Part shown: positions 42,616 through 51,706 of the stretch, piece after piece
Position numbering within the stretch: position 1 is the first letter of the stretch
How the letters are laid out: each line of letters begins with the position of its first letter
NCBI GenBank assembly: GCA_003151935.1
Contig: PLYZ01000068.1
Coordinates: forward strand, 1 to 55,710
Direction: 5' to 3'
Source of the DNA: Candidatus Dormiibacterota bacterium
Lineage (GTDB): Bacteria > Chloroflexota > Dormibacteria > Dormibacterales > Dormibacteraceae
DNA length: 55,710 nucleotides
The notes under the pieces: generated by a model
What the model saw: only the letters and a program-made list of their open reading frames with translations
Database searches by the model: none
Told to the model about the DNA's origin: nothing
Translations under genes and position numbers: made by a program

Positions 42616-43587
42616 CTACTTCAGCTTCCACTGAATCGCTTTCACGATGGGTGCGGATTCGTTGATGAAGTTCTGCAAGTTGTCCTGCCGCGTCAGCAAG
42701 AGGAGGCCGTAGAAGACGCTGCCGTCGGAATTGACGCCGACGAACGCCGAGATGGCGGCTGGAAAGGACTGAGAACCCGATACGAGGGTGAAGCAGAGGG
42801 TCCAGAAGATTCCCTTGGCTCCGTTAAGGGAGCCGGTCGTGGTTTTGCTGTTCGGACAGTTCTTCGTGTCAGGGTACTTGCTCGTGAACTCCTGGTCGAC
42901 CGAGTTCTTCTGCTCCTCTGCCGTCGATGTCGGATTGGATGGAGCGCTGGCGACCGTCAGCACGCCGGCGGTGCTGGGATCCACGAGCGTGATCTGCTCG
43001 GTGTCCTTGGAGTCCACCACCCATCCCGGAGGAACCGGGACCGTCACGCCGTCGTTCGACGCGGTCGGTCCGCTGAGCGATGCTGGCGAGGCGATCGGGC
43101 TGGGCGACCCGGCCGGAGTCGGGCTGGGTGGGTCGGACGTGATGCCGCTGCTCACGTTGACGCCGCCCTTGTTGAAGAGTGCGATCGCGGTGCCGCAGCC
43201 GGCCATCAGGACGATCAGGCCAACGACCGCGGCGACGATGAGGACCCAGGGGGTGCGGTGGACGGGAGCCTGCGGGAAGGCCCCGGCAGGCGAGTAGTAA
43301 GGGCTCACGTAGGCGGCCTGCAGTGGCGGCGGCGAGGCGTAGGCGAGTGGCGGGGCGGTCGCTGTCGGCCCTGCCGGTGGCGGAGCCGGTGGGGCCGCGG
43401 TCCACCCAGGCGCCGGCGGTGGCTGAGCTGGTGCCGGCTGCGGCGGAGGTCCAATCCACGCCGGTGCTGCCGGCGGCGGTGACGGCGGCGTCCCGGCGGC
43501 AACGGCGGTCAATGGCGTGCCGCACGCCTGGCAGAACTGGTTGCCATCCGGGTTCTGGGCGCCGCACCTCGCGCATGTGAGCGCCAT
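42616..43587 (-). CDS. Zinc-ribbon, proline-rich, single-pass membrane protein
   Basis: 323 residues. An N-terminal zinc ribbon (CARCGAQNPDGNQFCQACG) is followed by a long Pro/Ala-rich stretch (about 30-105), a membrane helix (VLIVAAVVGLIVLMAGCGTA) and a Ser/Pro linker. An outside domain of about 140 residues contains VTVPVPPGWVVDSKDTEQI. The function is unknown. It starts immediately after the PrsW-like gene and shares the zinc-ribbon feature with it. Confidence 0.75.
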   Translation of the reverse strand: MALTCARCGAQNPDGNQFCQACGTPLTAVAAGTPPSPPPAAPAWIGPPPQPAPAQPPPAPGWTAAPPAPPPAGPTATAPPLAYASPPPLQAAYVSPYYSPAGAFPQAPVHRTPWVLIVAAVVGLIVLMAGCGTAIALFNKGGVNVSSGITSDPPSPTPAGSPSPIASPASLSGPTASNDGVTVPVPPGWVVDSKDTEQITLVDPSTAGVLTVASAPSNPTSTAEEQKNSVDQEFTSKYPDTKNCPNSKTTTGSLNGAKGIFWTLCFTLVSGSQSFPAAISAFVGVNSDGSVFYGLLLLTRQDNLQNFINESAPIVKAIQWKLK

Positions 43588-44742
43588 CTATCGCTTCTCT
43601 GCCGGCTGGACCGGCGACTCCACCCGTGGGCGGCGGCCGCGCTTGATGGAGTTCGGCGCGGCGGTGAGCGCCATTCCGCAGTTGGGACAGAAACCTGACG
43701 CGACGATGTGCATATGGCAGCTCGGGCATACGGTTTCCGCATAGCCCATGTGCGCGGCCTCGTCGAGCAGAGCGTGATGGAGCAGGTAGCGGATGTAGAT
43801 CAACAGAGCGCCGACGATTGCCGCCTGCCAGATGAGGATGAAGAGCGCGTTGACCGACGTGTCTTTCAGCACCTGCGTGCCGGCCGAAAACGCGATGTGC
43901 GCAAGGACCGCCATCGCGACGCCACCGATCTCGCGTCCACCCAATCGACCTCGTCGATAACGCCAGATCGTGGCCACGATCATGCCCGTGGCGCTGCCCT
44001 GGAGCAGCGGTGAGAAGACCGCGAGCGTCGTGAGGTCGTAAATCCAGTTGCCCGGTGCGACATGTGCGGGCAGGCTCGTGAGCACGCTGCTGAAACCGAT
44101 CAGCGCTTCCGCGAGGCTGAAGCCCAGCCCTGCCGCAACTCCGAAGACGAGGCCGTCGACGGTCTCCGGAAAATCTGAGCGGTTGGGCAGGAACAGCGCG
44201 GGCAGCGGCTTGAGCGCTTCTTGGGCGACCGGCATCAGCAGGCCGACGATCAGCAGCCCGCCGATGCTCACGCCTGCATTGCTGAACGGGTTGCCGTTGT
44301 ACTGGAGCGGGTTGTAGATGATCCGCTCGAGCACCGTCACGACGATTCCGACGACGATCCCTCCGCCGAGCGTGAACCCCAACACGATGGCCGGCTCGTC
44401 GCGATACACCTGAGCTTCGTAGAGGTAGATCAGGTAGAGGACCGGCACGAGGAAGGCCGAAACCAGGATCGCCGCCGAGATCAGGCCGGCGAGGTAGAGC
44501 ACCAGGATGCCGGCGAGCCCGGCCGTGAAAGCCCAGCGAAACTCGTGGATCTTGTGATGGCCGAGGTGTGGGAACAGCGTCGTGAAGACCGATGGCTGCG
44601 CGACGTGCTCACCGGGATGAGCCGCGTACCGGTGCTCGCGGGTCTTGGCGTCGCCGAACTCGACGGTGGTGCCCTGGTGAGCTCCGCAGCGCGTGCAGAA
44701 GACGCCGTCCGGGACGTCACTCGAACAGTGGTCGCACCGCAC
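43588..44742 (-). CDS. PrsW-like membrane protease with two zinc ribbons
   Basis: 384 residues. An N-terminal zinc ribbon (CDHC..CTRC) is followed by about nine membrane helices carrying PrsW-family segments: PVAQEALKPLPALF (family EExxK, here QExxK), DGLVFGVAAGLGFSLAE, and a later His in VAMAVLAHIAFSAG. A second zinc ribbon (CPSC..CPNCG) is at the C-terminus. PrsW proteins are intramembrane glutamic proteases that cleave anti-sigma factors; the substrate here is unknown. A zinc ribbon at both ends is uncommon. The neighbouring zinc-ribbon membrane protein may be a partner or substrate. Confidence 0.82.
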   Translation of the reverse strand: MRCDHCSSDVPDGVFCTRCGAHQGTTVEFGDAKTREHRYAAHPGEHVAQPSVFTTLFPHLGHHKIHEFRWAFTAGLAGILVLYLAGLISAAILVSAFLVPVLYLIYLYEAQVYRDEPAIVLGFTLGGGIVVGIVVTVLERIIYNPLQYNGNPFSNAGVSIGGLLIVGLLMPVAQEALKPLPALFLPNRSDFPETVDGLVFGVAAGLGFSLAEALIGFSSVLTSLPAHVAPGNWIYDLTTLAVFSPLLQGSATGMIVATIWRYRRGRLGGREIGGVAMAVLAHIAFSAGTQVLKDTSVNALFILIWQAAIVGALLIYIRYLLHHALLDEAAHMGYAETVCPSCHMHIVASGFCPNCGMALTAAPNSIKRGRRPRVESPVQPAEKR

Positions 44743-44842
44743 GGTTGTCTCCTTCCGCCGCGCTGGGGATCTAGTCCCCTATCGCCGGGCGGTAAGGATA
44801 GGGCTCGCCGCCGCCGTTTACTACCGGCTTAGCGGCGTACGG

Positions 44843-45358
44843 TCAGCGGGCCGGTTGTGTCTCGGCGGGCTGCTCGGGTACCCATCCCCGGATGAAGTGA
44901 CAGGAGTAGTGACCCGAGTGCTTGTCGAAGTAATGCTGGTGATAGTCCTCGGCCGGCCAGAAATGCGGCGCGGGGACGATCTCAGTGACGATCGGCCGGT
45001 CGAAATACCGCTGCGCCTCTTCCTTGGATTTGCGTGCCGCCTTCTCCTGCTCCGGGTTGTGGAAGAAGATGACCGACCGGTACTGATGCCCGTGGTCTGG
45101 CCCCTGGCTGTTGAGCGTCGTCGGATCGTGCATGTTCCAGAAGGTGTTCAGGAGCTCCTCGTAAGTGACCCTGGAGGGATCGTAAGTGACCTCGACCGCC
45201 TCCGCATGACCCGTCCTGCCAGAGCAGACCTGCTCGTAAGTCGGGTTGTCGCGCGTGCCACCGGCATATCCGGACACTGCGTCGCTCACACCCGGCACCT
45301 CGTTGAACAGGTGCTCGACACCCCAGAAGCAACCGCCCGCAAAAGTAGCCTTTTCCAT
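44843..45358 (-). CDS. msrA: Peptide methionine sulfoxide reductase A
   Basis: Reduces methionine-S-sulfoxide in proteins. 171 residues, with the catalytic Cys in [11 protein letters not shown] right at the N-terminus, followed by SGYAGG, the [16 protein letters not shown]-type motif, and [11 protein letters not shown]. The usual C-terminal resolving cysteines are reduced to a single SCHF, so recycling may differ. ATG 45358 has GGAG five bases upstream; the longer frame to 45436 would overlap the divergent MFS gene. Confidence 0.95.
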   Translation of the reverse strand: MEKATFAGGCFWGVEHLFNEVPGVSDAVSGYAGGTRDNPTYEQVCSGRTGHAEAVEVTYDPSRVTYEELLNTFWNMHDPTTLNSQGPDHGHQYRSVIFFHNPEQEKAARKSKEEAQRYFDRPIVTEIVPAPHFWPAEDYHQHYFDKHSGHYSCHFIRGWVPEQPAETQPAR

Positions 45359-45411
45359 CTCATCTCCAGGATAGACCTTCAGATATCGGATACCTATGAT
45401 GGCCCCGCACG

Positions 45412-46713
45412 ATGACGGCGCCGGACGCTCCGCCACGCAAACGTCGATGGCTGCACCTGGCGACGGTAGACATCACGCCGCTGCGCCGCCATCGCGATTT
45501 CCGCCTGCTGTTCATCGGACGGCTGGTGTCGTTCTTCGGGACCATGATCACGTCGGTCGCAGTGCCGTACCAGGTGTACCTGCTTTCTCACAGTGTCCTT
45601 CTGGTCGGCACGCTTGGACTGGCCGAGCTGGCCGCCATCCTGATCTTTGCGCTGCTTGGCGGAGCGCTGGCAGACGCCACCGACCGGCGGCTGATGGTCC
45701 TGCTCAGCGAGGCCGGCTTGATGACCGGCAGCCTTCTGCTCGCCGGGGACTCGCTCCTTGCCCGACCTGTCCTGTGGCTGATCTTTGCCATCGTCGTGCT
45801 CCAGGGATCGTTCGATGCGCTCCAGCGACCGTCTCTTGACGCTTTGCTGCCCAGGCTCGTTGATCGCGACGAGCTGACGGCTGCCGCGGCGCTCGGCAGC
45901 GTACGCGGCACGCTGGGGATGATCGCGGGCCCCGCCATCGCCGGCGTGCTTATAGCGGTGGCCGGTCTGCCCGCGACGTATGTGGTGGACGTCGCGACTT
46001 TCGTGATCGGGTTGGCCTGCCTGACCCTGATGAAGGCGGTCCCGCCGCCTGCCGACGCCGAGCGCCCGAGCCTCCGGCGCGTCATCGAAGGCATTCAGTA
46101 CGCGCGCAGCCGTCCCGAGTTGATCGGCACTTACGTCGTCGACATCGTGGCCATGCTGTTCGGCATGCCGATGGCCCTTTTCCCGGCCATCGCCCAGGGC
46201 CTTGGCGGCCCGAGCGTCCTGGGACTTCTTTACGCGGCACCATCGGTCGGCGCTTTCGCGTTCGCCGCAACGAGCGGGTGGACACGCAGAATCCACCGGC
46301 ACGGCATGGGCGTGATCATCGCGGCGATCCTTTGGGGCGTCGCGATCATCGGGTTCGGCGTCGTCCCCGGCCTGGCCGCGGCCCTCGTCTTCCTTGCGCT
46401 CGCCGGAGCGGCAGACCTGATGAGCGGCGTGTTCCGATCGGTGATCTGGAACCAGACCATCCCCGATTCCTTGCGCGGGCGGCTGGCGTCCATCGAGCTG
46501 CTCAGCTATTCGGTCGGACCGACCTTGGGCAACTTCGAAGCCGGTGTCGTGGCGTCAATTTTCAGCATCCGGTTCTCGGTCGTCTCGGGTGGCGTCCTTT
46601 GCGTCGCCGGCTGCTTGCTGTGCGCGCTGGCCTTGCCGGCCTTCCGGCATTACGACGCTCGGCGCTACCATCAGGCGCCAGATCCAATTCCTGGCGACGT
46701 CAAGCGGGAGTAG
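45412..46713 (+). CDS. MFS exporter (EntS-like)
   Basis: 433 residues with 12 predicted helices. The N-terminal [20 protein letters not shown] and [20 protein letters not shown] (the loop 2-3 signature) resemble the enterobactin/multidrug exporter EntS group. Its substrate is unknown, and no siderophore genes are nearby. Starts 54 bp from the divergent msrA gene. It is followed after 2 bp by a small membrane protein gene and is probably co-transcribed with it. Confidence 0.88.
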   Translation: MTAPDAPPRKRRWLHLATVDITPLRRHRDFRLLFIGRLVSFFGTMITSVAVPYQVYLLSHSVLLVGTLGLAELAAILIFALLGGALADATDRRLMVLLSEAGLMTGSLLLAGDSLLARPVLWLIFAIVVLQGSFDALQRPSLDALLPRLVDRDELTAAAALGSVRGTLGMIAGPAIAGVLIAVAGLPATYVVDVATFVIGLACLTLMKAVPPPADAERPSLRRVIEGIQYARSRPELIGTYVVDIVAMLFGMPMALFPAIAQGLGGPSVLGLLYAAPSVGAFAFAATSGWTRRIHRHGMGVIIAAILWGVAIIGFGVVPGLAAALVFLALAGAADLMSGVFRSVIWNQTIPDSLRGRLASIELLSYSVGPTLGNFEAGVVASIFSIRFSVVSGGVLCVAGCLLCALALPAFRHYDARRYHQAPDPIPGDVKRE

Positions 46714-46715
46714 CG

Positions 46716-47243
46716 ATGAGCTCAGAACAAATCGTGGTCGCGCTGGCTGTGGTCACCGTGCTGCTCGCTCTGTGGGCCGCCGTATTTGCGACGCGGGCGG
46801 ACAGGGCATCGCGGCGGGCGATCAAGCTCGCCGACGCCCGGTGGGAGGCGACGACCAGGCCCGTGCCTCATCTCACATTCATCGGCTCCCCGACCGCCGG
46901 TCAGCCGATCGAGCTCGAGGTGGAGAACCTGGGCGGGACGCTGACCGCCGGCGCGGTGATCGTGCAGGCGGCGGATGACCTCTACGCCGGGGAGCTGACC
47001 CTGCCCGAGAAAGCTCCGCCGCGCAGGATCATCCTGCAGCCCGCGATGAAGGCCTGGCAGCGCGCCGCCCAGCCGCGCTGCCTGCTCCTGGTCGCCCGTG
47101 ATGTCAGCGGCAGGTGCTGGGACTGCGTGGACGAGAACAAGCCGATCAAGGATCCGCGCAAGTGGCTCGCCGGCCAGCTCAGGGAGCTGCGCCTGCAGGG
47201 CGTCGTCGACTTTCCGGGACTGACGGGGACTCCGAAGAGCTAA
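46716..47243 (+). CDS. Single-pass membrane protein of unknown function
   Basis: 175 residues: an N-terminal helix (IVVALAVVTVLLALWAAVFA), a basic stretch (RADRASRRAIKLADARWEAT) and a soluble beta-rich domain (PVPHLTFIGSPTAGQPIELE) with CWDCVDENKPIKDP near the end. No family recognised. The layout suggests it is translated from the same message as the MFS exporter. It converges on osmC with a 3-bp gap. Confidence 0.65.
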   Translation: MSSEQIVVALAVVTVLLALWAAVFATRADRASRRAIKLADARWEATTRPVPHLTFIGSPTAGQPIELEVENLGGTLTAGAVIVQAADDLYAGELTLPEKAPPRRIILQPAMKAWQRAAQPRCLLLVARDVSGRCWDCVDENKPIKDPRKWLAGQLRELRLQGVVDFPGLTGTPKS

Positions 47244-47246
47244 GTC

Positions 47247-47678
47247 CTACTCCTCGAGTCGCGCGTTCAGCTTCAGCGTGACGTTGCCATGGAGGGCCTT
47301 CGAGATTGGACACCCATCCTTGGCCGCCTCCGCCTCCTTCTGAAACCCGGCGGCGTCGATACCGGCAACTCGGCCGACCGTAGTGATGGTCACCGTGGTG
47401 ATTCCGGTGCCAGGCACGAATTCCACCTCGGCTGTCGTGTTCAACCGTTCCACCTTGTGGCCGGCCTTGCTCAGGCCGTTGGAGAAGGCCATGGAGTAGC
47501 AAGCCGCGTGAGCCGCGGCGAGGAGCTCCTCTGGACTGGTCGCGCCGTGGTGCCGCTCGGCGCGGCTCGCCCACGTGACCGGGAACTCGTCGAACGTGCC
47601 GCTTGCCACCTTGACCCGACCTTTCCCACTGGGCAGGTCGCCCTCCCAGACCGCATCCGCCCGACTCACAGCCGCCAT
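47247..47678 (-). CDS. OsmC/Ohr-family peroxiredoxin
   Basis: 143 residues. The two catalytic cysteines lie in AAHAACYSMAF and DGCPISKAL, with the conserved Glu/Arg context (SPEELLAAAHA). These enzymes reduce organic hydroperoxides. Strong ribosome site GGAGG six bases before ATG 47678. With MsrA 2 kb away it adds to an oxidative-damage theme, although the genes are separate transcripts. Confidence 0.93.
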   Translation of the reverse strand: MAAVSRADAVWEGDLPSGKGRVKVASGTFDEFPVTWASRAERHHGATSPEELLAAAHAACYSMAFSNGLSKAGHKVERLNTTAEVEFVPGTGITTVTITTVGRVAGIDAAGFQKEAEAAKDGCPISKALHGNVTLKLNARLEE

Positions 47679-47827
47679 CGTTCACCTCCGTATCGGTAAG
47701 GACGGCTTGATTCGCCGCTCACCAAACGTACTACGTCCGGAAGTTGAACCCGATTCCACACTCGACTCGGCCCGGTCGCTTTACAAGTCTTAACGCGTAA
47801 ATCTAAGGTGGCGTCAAGCCCGCGGCC

Positions 47828-47833
47828 TAGGCT
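47828..47833 (+). promoter_or_regulatory. -10-like box (TAGGCT)
   Basis: TAGGCT lies 9 nt before ATG 47843; no Shine-Dalgarno. The same hexamer precedes the gene starts at 29340 and 12785/12797. Confidence 0.35.
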
Positions 47834-47842
47834 GACCCCCTC

Positions 47843-48541
47843 ATGAGCATTGGCATCGGTCCTCCACAGGTTTCGCCAGACGGCAAGTTCGTCTGGGATG
47901 GGCAGCAGTGGGCGCCGATCCCGTCGATGGAGGCCGCCCCACCCGAGGCGGCCACTCCCCTGTGGGAACGGCCGGCCCGGTCAGGGCCGAGCGTGTACCG
48001 GTACGGCGCCATGGGCGCCGTGGTGCTCGTGCTGGTGCTGGTCGTGTTGAACGCGACGAACATCATTCAGATCCCATGGCCGGGCGTCGGGAGTCCCACG
48101 GTGACGATGGTCCACGGGTCTCCGCAGCCGCTGGTCTCGGATTACACGCAGGCCAATCGCTTCCTGAGCCTGTCGCTTGAACCGGCGATTGCCAGTCTCG
48201 GGAACACCTTGCCGGCTGTGAACACCTCCTGCCCTGCGCCGCTGTCGAGCGGCTGTCGCGCCGCGATCAACGCAACCAACACGCAGATGCTGAACATCCT
48301 GTCGGTGATCGATCACGGGGGGATCCCGAACTGCATCGCGGTCGGCATGAAAGCGCTGCGCAACGACCTCCAGGACATGTCCGGCGGCATTGGCGTGGCT
48401 CTTCACGGATTCCAGGACAACAGTGCGGACGAGGTCAATACGGGCATCGCCCACTTCGCCATCGTCGCTCAATCGCTGCAGCCCGACGCCAACACAATCG
48501 ACTCCGAGACGCCGACGTGCAGCCAGGTGATTCCCTCGTAG
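47843..48541 (+). CDS. WDG-motif single-pass membrane protein
   Basis: 232 residues. A short Trp motif, SPDGKFVWDGQQWAPIP, stands at the N-terminus (about 9-25). After a linker comes a membrane helix (GAVVLVLVLVVLNATNII) and a helical domain of about 150 residues outside the membrane, with two Cys pairs (SCPAPLSSGC; a later NC and TC). The outer domain is not recognised. The Trp motif matches the repeats in the 12.8-kb protein. Function unknown. Confidence 0.7.
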   Translation: MSIGIGPPQVSPDGKFVWDGQQWAPIPSMEAAPPEAATPLWERPARSGPSVYRYGAMGAVVLVLVLVVLNATNIIQIPWPGVGSPTVTMVHGSPQPLVSDYTQANRFLSLSLEPAIASLGNTLPAVNTSCPAPLSSGCRAAINATNTQMLNILSVIDHGGIPNCIAVGMKALRNDLQDMSGGIGVALHGFQDNSADEVNTGIAHFAIVAQSLQPDANTIDSETPTCSQVIPS

Positions 48542-48658
48542 CGTCGTTTTCATCACCCGGCGTTTGCATGTGTTTCAAGAAATCAGTGCCAGCTTCTCGG
48601 CGCGCTGTCGAAATGCCACAAACGTCGTTATGACCCTCATGGAGCAAGCGCACAGGGA

Positions 48659-49423
48659 ATGAGCATCAACGCCGCGGGAATCCTCACGTGGGCATCTCGC
48701 GCCTCAGGAATGCGTGCCGTCAGGCTCGGGGCCCTTGCGGTCCTGATCGCCGCCGCGATCGTCGTGTCGGCGATCCTGCAGGGCGACGTGCCGGATGTCG
48801 TGACCTCGGGCACCTTCTGGATCAGGCACGTCCTCCACCGGTACACGTACATGGCCAGCTACGGCCTTCTATATATAGAGGAGTCGGGCATCCCGCTTCC
48901 GGCTCCGGGCGACGTGTTCGTGATGTACGTCGGCGCGCACGTTCCGCGGAACCTCGCATCGTGGGTGGTCGCGTGGCTCGGCCTGGTCGGCGTGGTCGTG
49001 CTCGGCGCCACCAATCTCTTCTTCATCTCGAAACGATTTGGCCGGCGCATCGCCGAGGGCCGCTTTGGGGAAGTCGTCCACCTCAGCCCTGACCGGCTGC
49101 GGCGAGCGGAAGGGTGGTTCAACCGCTACGGTGTGGTCGCCATCATCTTCGGCCGTCACATCCCCGGGTTCAGGGTTCCGATCACGGTGGCAGCCGGCGT
49201 GCTGAAGATCAGCTACCCGGTGTTTGCGGCCAGCGTCGCCGTGTCGACAGCCATCTGGGCAGGCGTCGTCATGGTCATCGGCATCAACTTCGGCCCCCGA
49301 ATGGAAGCGTTCTTGAACCTGCACCGCGAGACCTACTGGCTGTGGGCGGCCATCGTGCTCGTCATGATCGCGGTGATCGTGCACCGCATCCAGAAGGCAG
49401 CTCCCGCGGCGCCGGCCAGCTAA
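48659..49423 (+). CDS. DedA-family membrane protein
   Basis: 254 residues. Family motifs: LYIEESGIPLPAPGDVFVMY (the E-x-x-G-x-P-x-P membrane-entry motif), then FNRYGVVAIIFGRHIPGFRV with the conserved G-R-x-x-P-x-x-R. Helices follow the DedA/VTT order. Members flip lipids or move the undecaprenyl-phosphate carrier. An extra N-terminal helix precedes the core. Start ATG 48659. Confidence 0.9.
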   Translation: MSINAAGILTWASRASGMRAVRLGALAVLIAAAIVVSAILQGDVPDVVTSGTFWIRHVLHRYTYMASYGLLYIEESGIPLPAPGDVFVMYVGAHVPRNLASWVVAWLGLVGVVVLGATNLFFISKRFGRRIAEGRFGEVVHLSPDRLRRAEGWFNRYGVVAIIFGRHIPGFRVPITVAAGVLKISYPVFAASVAVSTAIWAGVVMVIGINFGPRMEAFLNLHRETYWLWAAIVLVMIAVIVHRIQKAAPAAPAS

Positions 49424-49622
49424 TCGTTGACTGGAACTCGCTGGGCAAACTCGCTCAGCTCGTCCCGCCGTGAGGCCACCAACGCAAATTCCCGCTGCGG
49501 GCGATGCCGCAAGCCATCGATCTATGCATGGTCAGGGCAGTTAGCCGATCAGAAATGGGATCAGTCTGTGGCTGCTCCACCAGGAAAGCCGTCGTCCCCT
49601 TGGTCCTCACCTCCAACGCGAG

Positions 49623-50603
49623 CTACCAGCGCTGGTGCACGAGGGGCGCCACCTGTTCGCGATAGAGACCGGCCAGTCGCTCCATCGTCGCGGCCGGCAC
49701 AGCGGCGAGATCCGCTGCTGCCGCGTTCGCTTGCGCCTGTTCCCGCGTCTTCGCTCCTGGGATCACGGTGCTGACCCCTTCGTTCATGAGGATCCAGCGC
49801 AGCGCCAGCTGGGCCATGGTCATACCCTTGGGAACCAGCGGGCGGATCTCGTCGACCACCTGCAGCGCGGTGTCATAGTCGACGCCGGCGAACGTCTCGC
49901 CGACGTCAAAGCTCTCCCCGTGCCGGTTGAAGTTGCGATGGTCGGTGGCTGCGAACTTCGTGTCCCGGCGGAATTTCCCTGACAGCAAACCCGAGGCGAG
50001 CGGAACCCGGGCGATCACCCCGACGTTGCGGTCCCGCGCCTCGCTCAGGAATCGATCGGCCGGGCGCTGCCGGAAGATGTTGAAGACGATCTGAACCGTG
50101 CTGACGTTTGGGTACTCGATCGCTTTGAGTCCCTCTTCGACCCTCTCGACGCTCACTCCGTAGCTTGCAATGCGACCGTCCTGGACGAAGCGGTCCATGG
50201 CGTCGAAGATGTCCGGCCGGTAGTAGATGTCGGTTGGCAGGGAGTGCAGCTGGACCAGGTCGAGCCGGTCCACGTCGAGGTTCTTGCGTGAGCGGTCGAT
50301 CCAGGCGCCGAAGTTTTCGGGCGTGTACTCCGCGAGATCGAGCGGTGCGCGGCGGCCGATCTTGGTGGCCACCACGATCGGCTCCTCGTGCTCTTTGCGG
50401 AAGCGAGCAATGAGCCGTTCGCTCCTTCCATCGCCGTAGACGTCGGCCGTGTCGAAGAAGGTCACGCCGGCATCGGCTGCCGCGTGCAGGGCGGCGAGGC
50501 TTTCGTCATCGTCGACGTCACCCCAGCTGCCGCCGATGGCCCAAGCGCCGAAGCCGATGACGCTGACATCGAACCCTGTCTTGCCGAGGCGCCGCGACTG
50601 CAT
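49623..50603 (-). CDS. Aldo-keto reductase
   Basis: 326-residue NADPH-dependent oxidoreductase with a TIM barrel. Catalytic tetrad residues are visible: Asp and Tyr in FFDTADVYGDGRSE, Lys in IVVATKIGRR and His in DLVQLHSLP. The NADP-binding C-terminus has STVIPGAKTREQAQANAAA. Resembles the YajO/Tas-like AKR group. Stand-alone. The 199-bp gap between it and dedA (49424-49622) has no recognisable gene. Confidence 0.93.
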   Translation of the reverse strand: MQSRRLGKTGFDVSVIGFGAWAIGGSWGDVDDDESLAALHAAADAGVTFFDTADVYGDGRSERLIARFRKEHEEPIVVATKIGRRAPLDLAEYTPENFGAWIDRSRKNLDVDRLDLVQLHSLPTDIYYRPDIFDAMDRFVQDGRIASYGVSVERVEEGLKAIEYPNVSTVQIVFNIFRQRPADRFLSEARDRNVGVIARVPLASGLLSGKFRRDTKFAATDHRNFNRHGESFDVGETFAGVDYDTALQVVDEIRPLVPKGMTMAQLALRWILMNEGVSTVIPGAKTREQAQANAAAADLAAVPAATMERLAGLYREQVAPLVHQRW

Positions 50604-50640
50604 GCGAGAAGTAATGGTGCCGGATTCTCGTGAGAAGAGC

Positions 50641-50670
50641 TGCGCCGAGGCTCGCTAGAACCTCGGCGCA
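50641..50670 (-). terminator. Hairpin after the Lys/Ala peptide gene
   Basis: Perfect 10-bp arms TGCGCCGAGG / CCTCGGCGCA with a 10-nt loop, 28 bp after the stop of the small ORF. A small palindrome AACGC-GTA-GCGTT lies between. No clear T-run. Confidence 0.5.
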
Positions 50671-50697
50671 TAAAACGCTACGCGTTGAAGAAGCTCG

Positions 50698-50772
50698 TTA
50701 CTTCTTCTTCTTGGTGGCCTTCTTGACGGCCTTCTTAACGGCCTTCTTGACGGCTTTCTTCTTAGCGGCCAT
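50698..50772 (-). CDS. 24-residue Lys/Ala-repeat peptide
   Basis: A short ORF preceded by a strong ribosome site (GAGGAGGTGCC). It codes for MAAKKK, then three units of AVKK and one of ATKK, ending KK. The pattern is like the basic tails of bacterial histone-H1-like proteins and could bind DNA or RNA. The good ribosome site, perfect periodicity and downstream hairpin support a real gene. Too short to assign to a family. Confidence 0.6.
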   Translation of the reverse strand: MAAKKKAVKKAVKKAVKKATKKKK

Positions 50773-51399
50773 GTGCGTGGCACCTCCTCGCGTCTTGATA
50801 ACGACCCGACCGGTTCAATGGTCGGGCGCGTTCGGTCTCACGCTGAGACTCGCCGCTGATTGTGCCTCACTGCGCGAAGACGTGCAACGACGATGCGTGA
50901 GAGGGTCATGCGGGCCACTCGGCATTTCCGCCTTGCAGCTCAAAGATGTAACGGGCTGGGGAGCGGTCCGCTGTGACCCACCATACACCTGAAAAGTCGA
51001 GGCGCACGACCCACCATCGGTAGCCACATCGGCGGGTCGTGGATCAACGGATCAGGCAGAAAAGAAATGACCCCAACGGATCGCCTCTCCGGCTTCGGAC
51101 TCGGTCTTGCGACCAATTCCGACTCCGTCGAACGTGTCCCTCGGGGCCAAAACGAACAGTACTGGAAACAGCGCCGCGTGCCTATCGGTGTTTTTTCAGT
51201 AGCCAGGCTACTTAGGCGGGGAACCGGTCTCCTTTAGCCAAACCAGTACATTCCGGTCAGCGTATACGTGGGCGCGGCAACCGTACCGACCGCCATCGTC
51301 GCGTGGAATTCCCTCAACCTGCGGGTCCCGGTCCAGTACTCACAGTGGCCCGTTCCCGCGTTGGGTCTGGCGATGTAAAACGTTCACTGGCCAGTCGCG
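50773..51399. other. Gene-poor stretch
   Basis: No convincing gene on either strand. It holds two small inverted repeats: ACGACCC (about 51007) with GGGTCGT (about 51032), and AGTAGCC / GGCTACT at 51198-51212, after a T6 run. It leads into a decayed cyclase gene and may be remains of the same locus. Confidence 0.5.
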
Positions 51400-51669
51400 G
51401 TGCTCTTGGTCCATACCGGCGAATGCGAGGTCGGCGTCGGAATTCTCACCGGCATGTCCGTCGAGATCGCGGGCCGGATCGCCGATCGTGCACTTCCCGG
51501 CGAGGTGCTGGTATCGAACACGGTCCTTGACCTGATGGCGGGCTCAGGTGTTGTGTTCAGCAACCGCGGAAAGCTCCCCGCCGGGGATCGTCTGGCTGAA
51601 TGGCAGCTCCATTCGGCGGCGCCGCTGCCGCCAAACCACGGCGAGGTCGCTACGCGGGCGGCGCGCTGA
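51400..51669 (+). pseudogene. Class III adenylate/guanylate cyclase, C-terminal fragment
   Basis: About 89 codons: VHTGECEVGVGILTGMSVEI, AGRIADRALPGEVLVSNTVL, DLMAGSGVVFSNRGKLPAGD, then EWQLH. This matches the end of the catalytic domain of soluble class III cyclases (HTGE..G.AV.I.ARV....GEVLVS.TV.DLVAGSG..F.DRG..ELKG), with the LKGV segment altered to LPAGD. The first half with the metal-binding Asp residues is missing, and an in-frame TAA lies just upstream at about 51377. It cannot be active alone. Confidence 0.65.
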
Positions 51670-51706
51670 CGCCCTCGACCAGACAAATCGGCGGCTGAGG
51701 TGGTCG

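Noticed and set aside
49424-49622. Short frame crossing the dedA-aldo-keto reductase gap
   Set aside because: It runs into the antisense of the reductase, with no ribosome site and no recognisable domain.
51190-51240. GGCTACT..GGCGGGGAACCGG segment resembling part of a c-di-AMP riboswitch
   Set aside because: The other conserved blocks (CCGAATCCG-like and GGGTGAA-like) were not found and no fitting gene follows; judged a chance match in decayed DNA.
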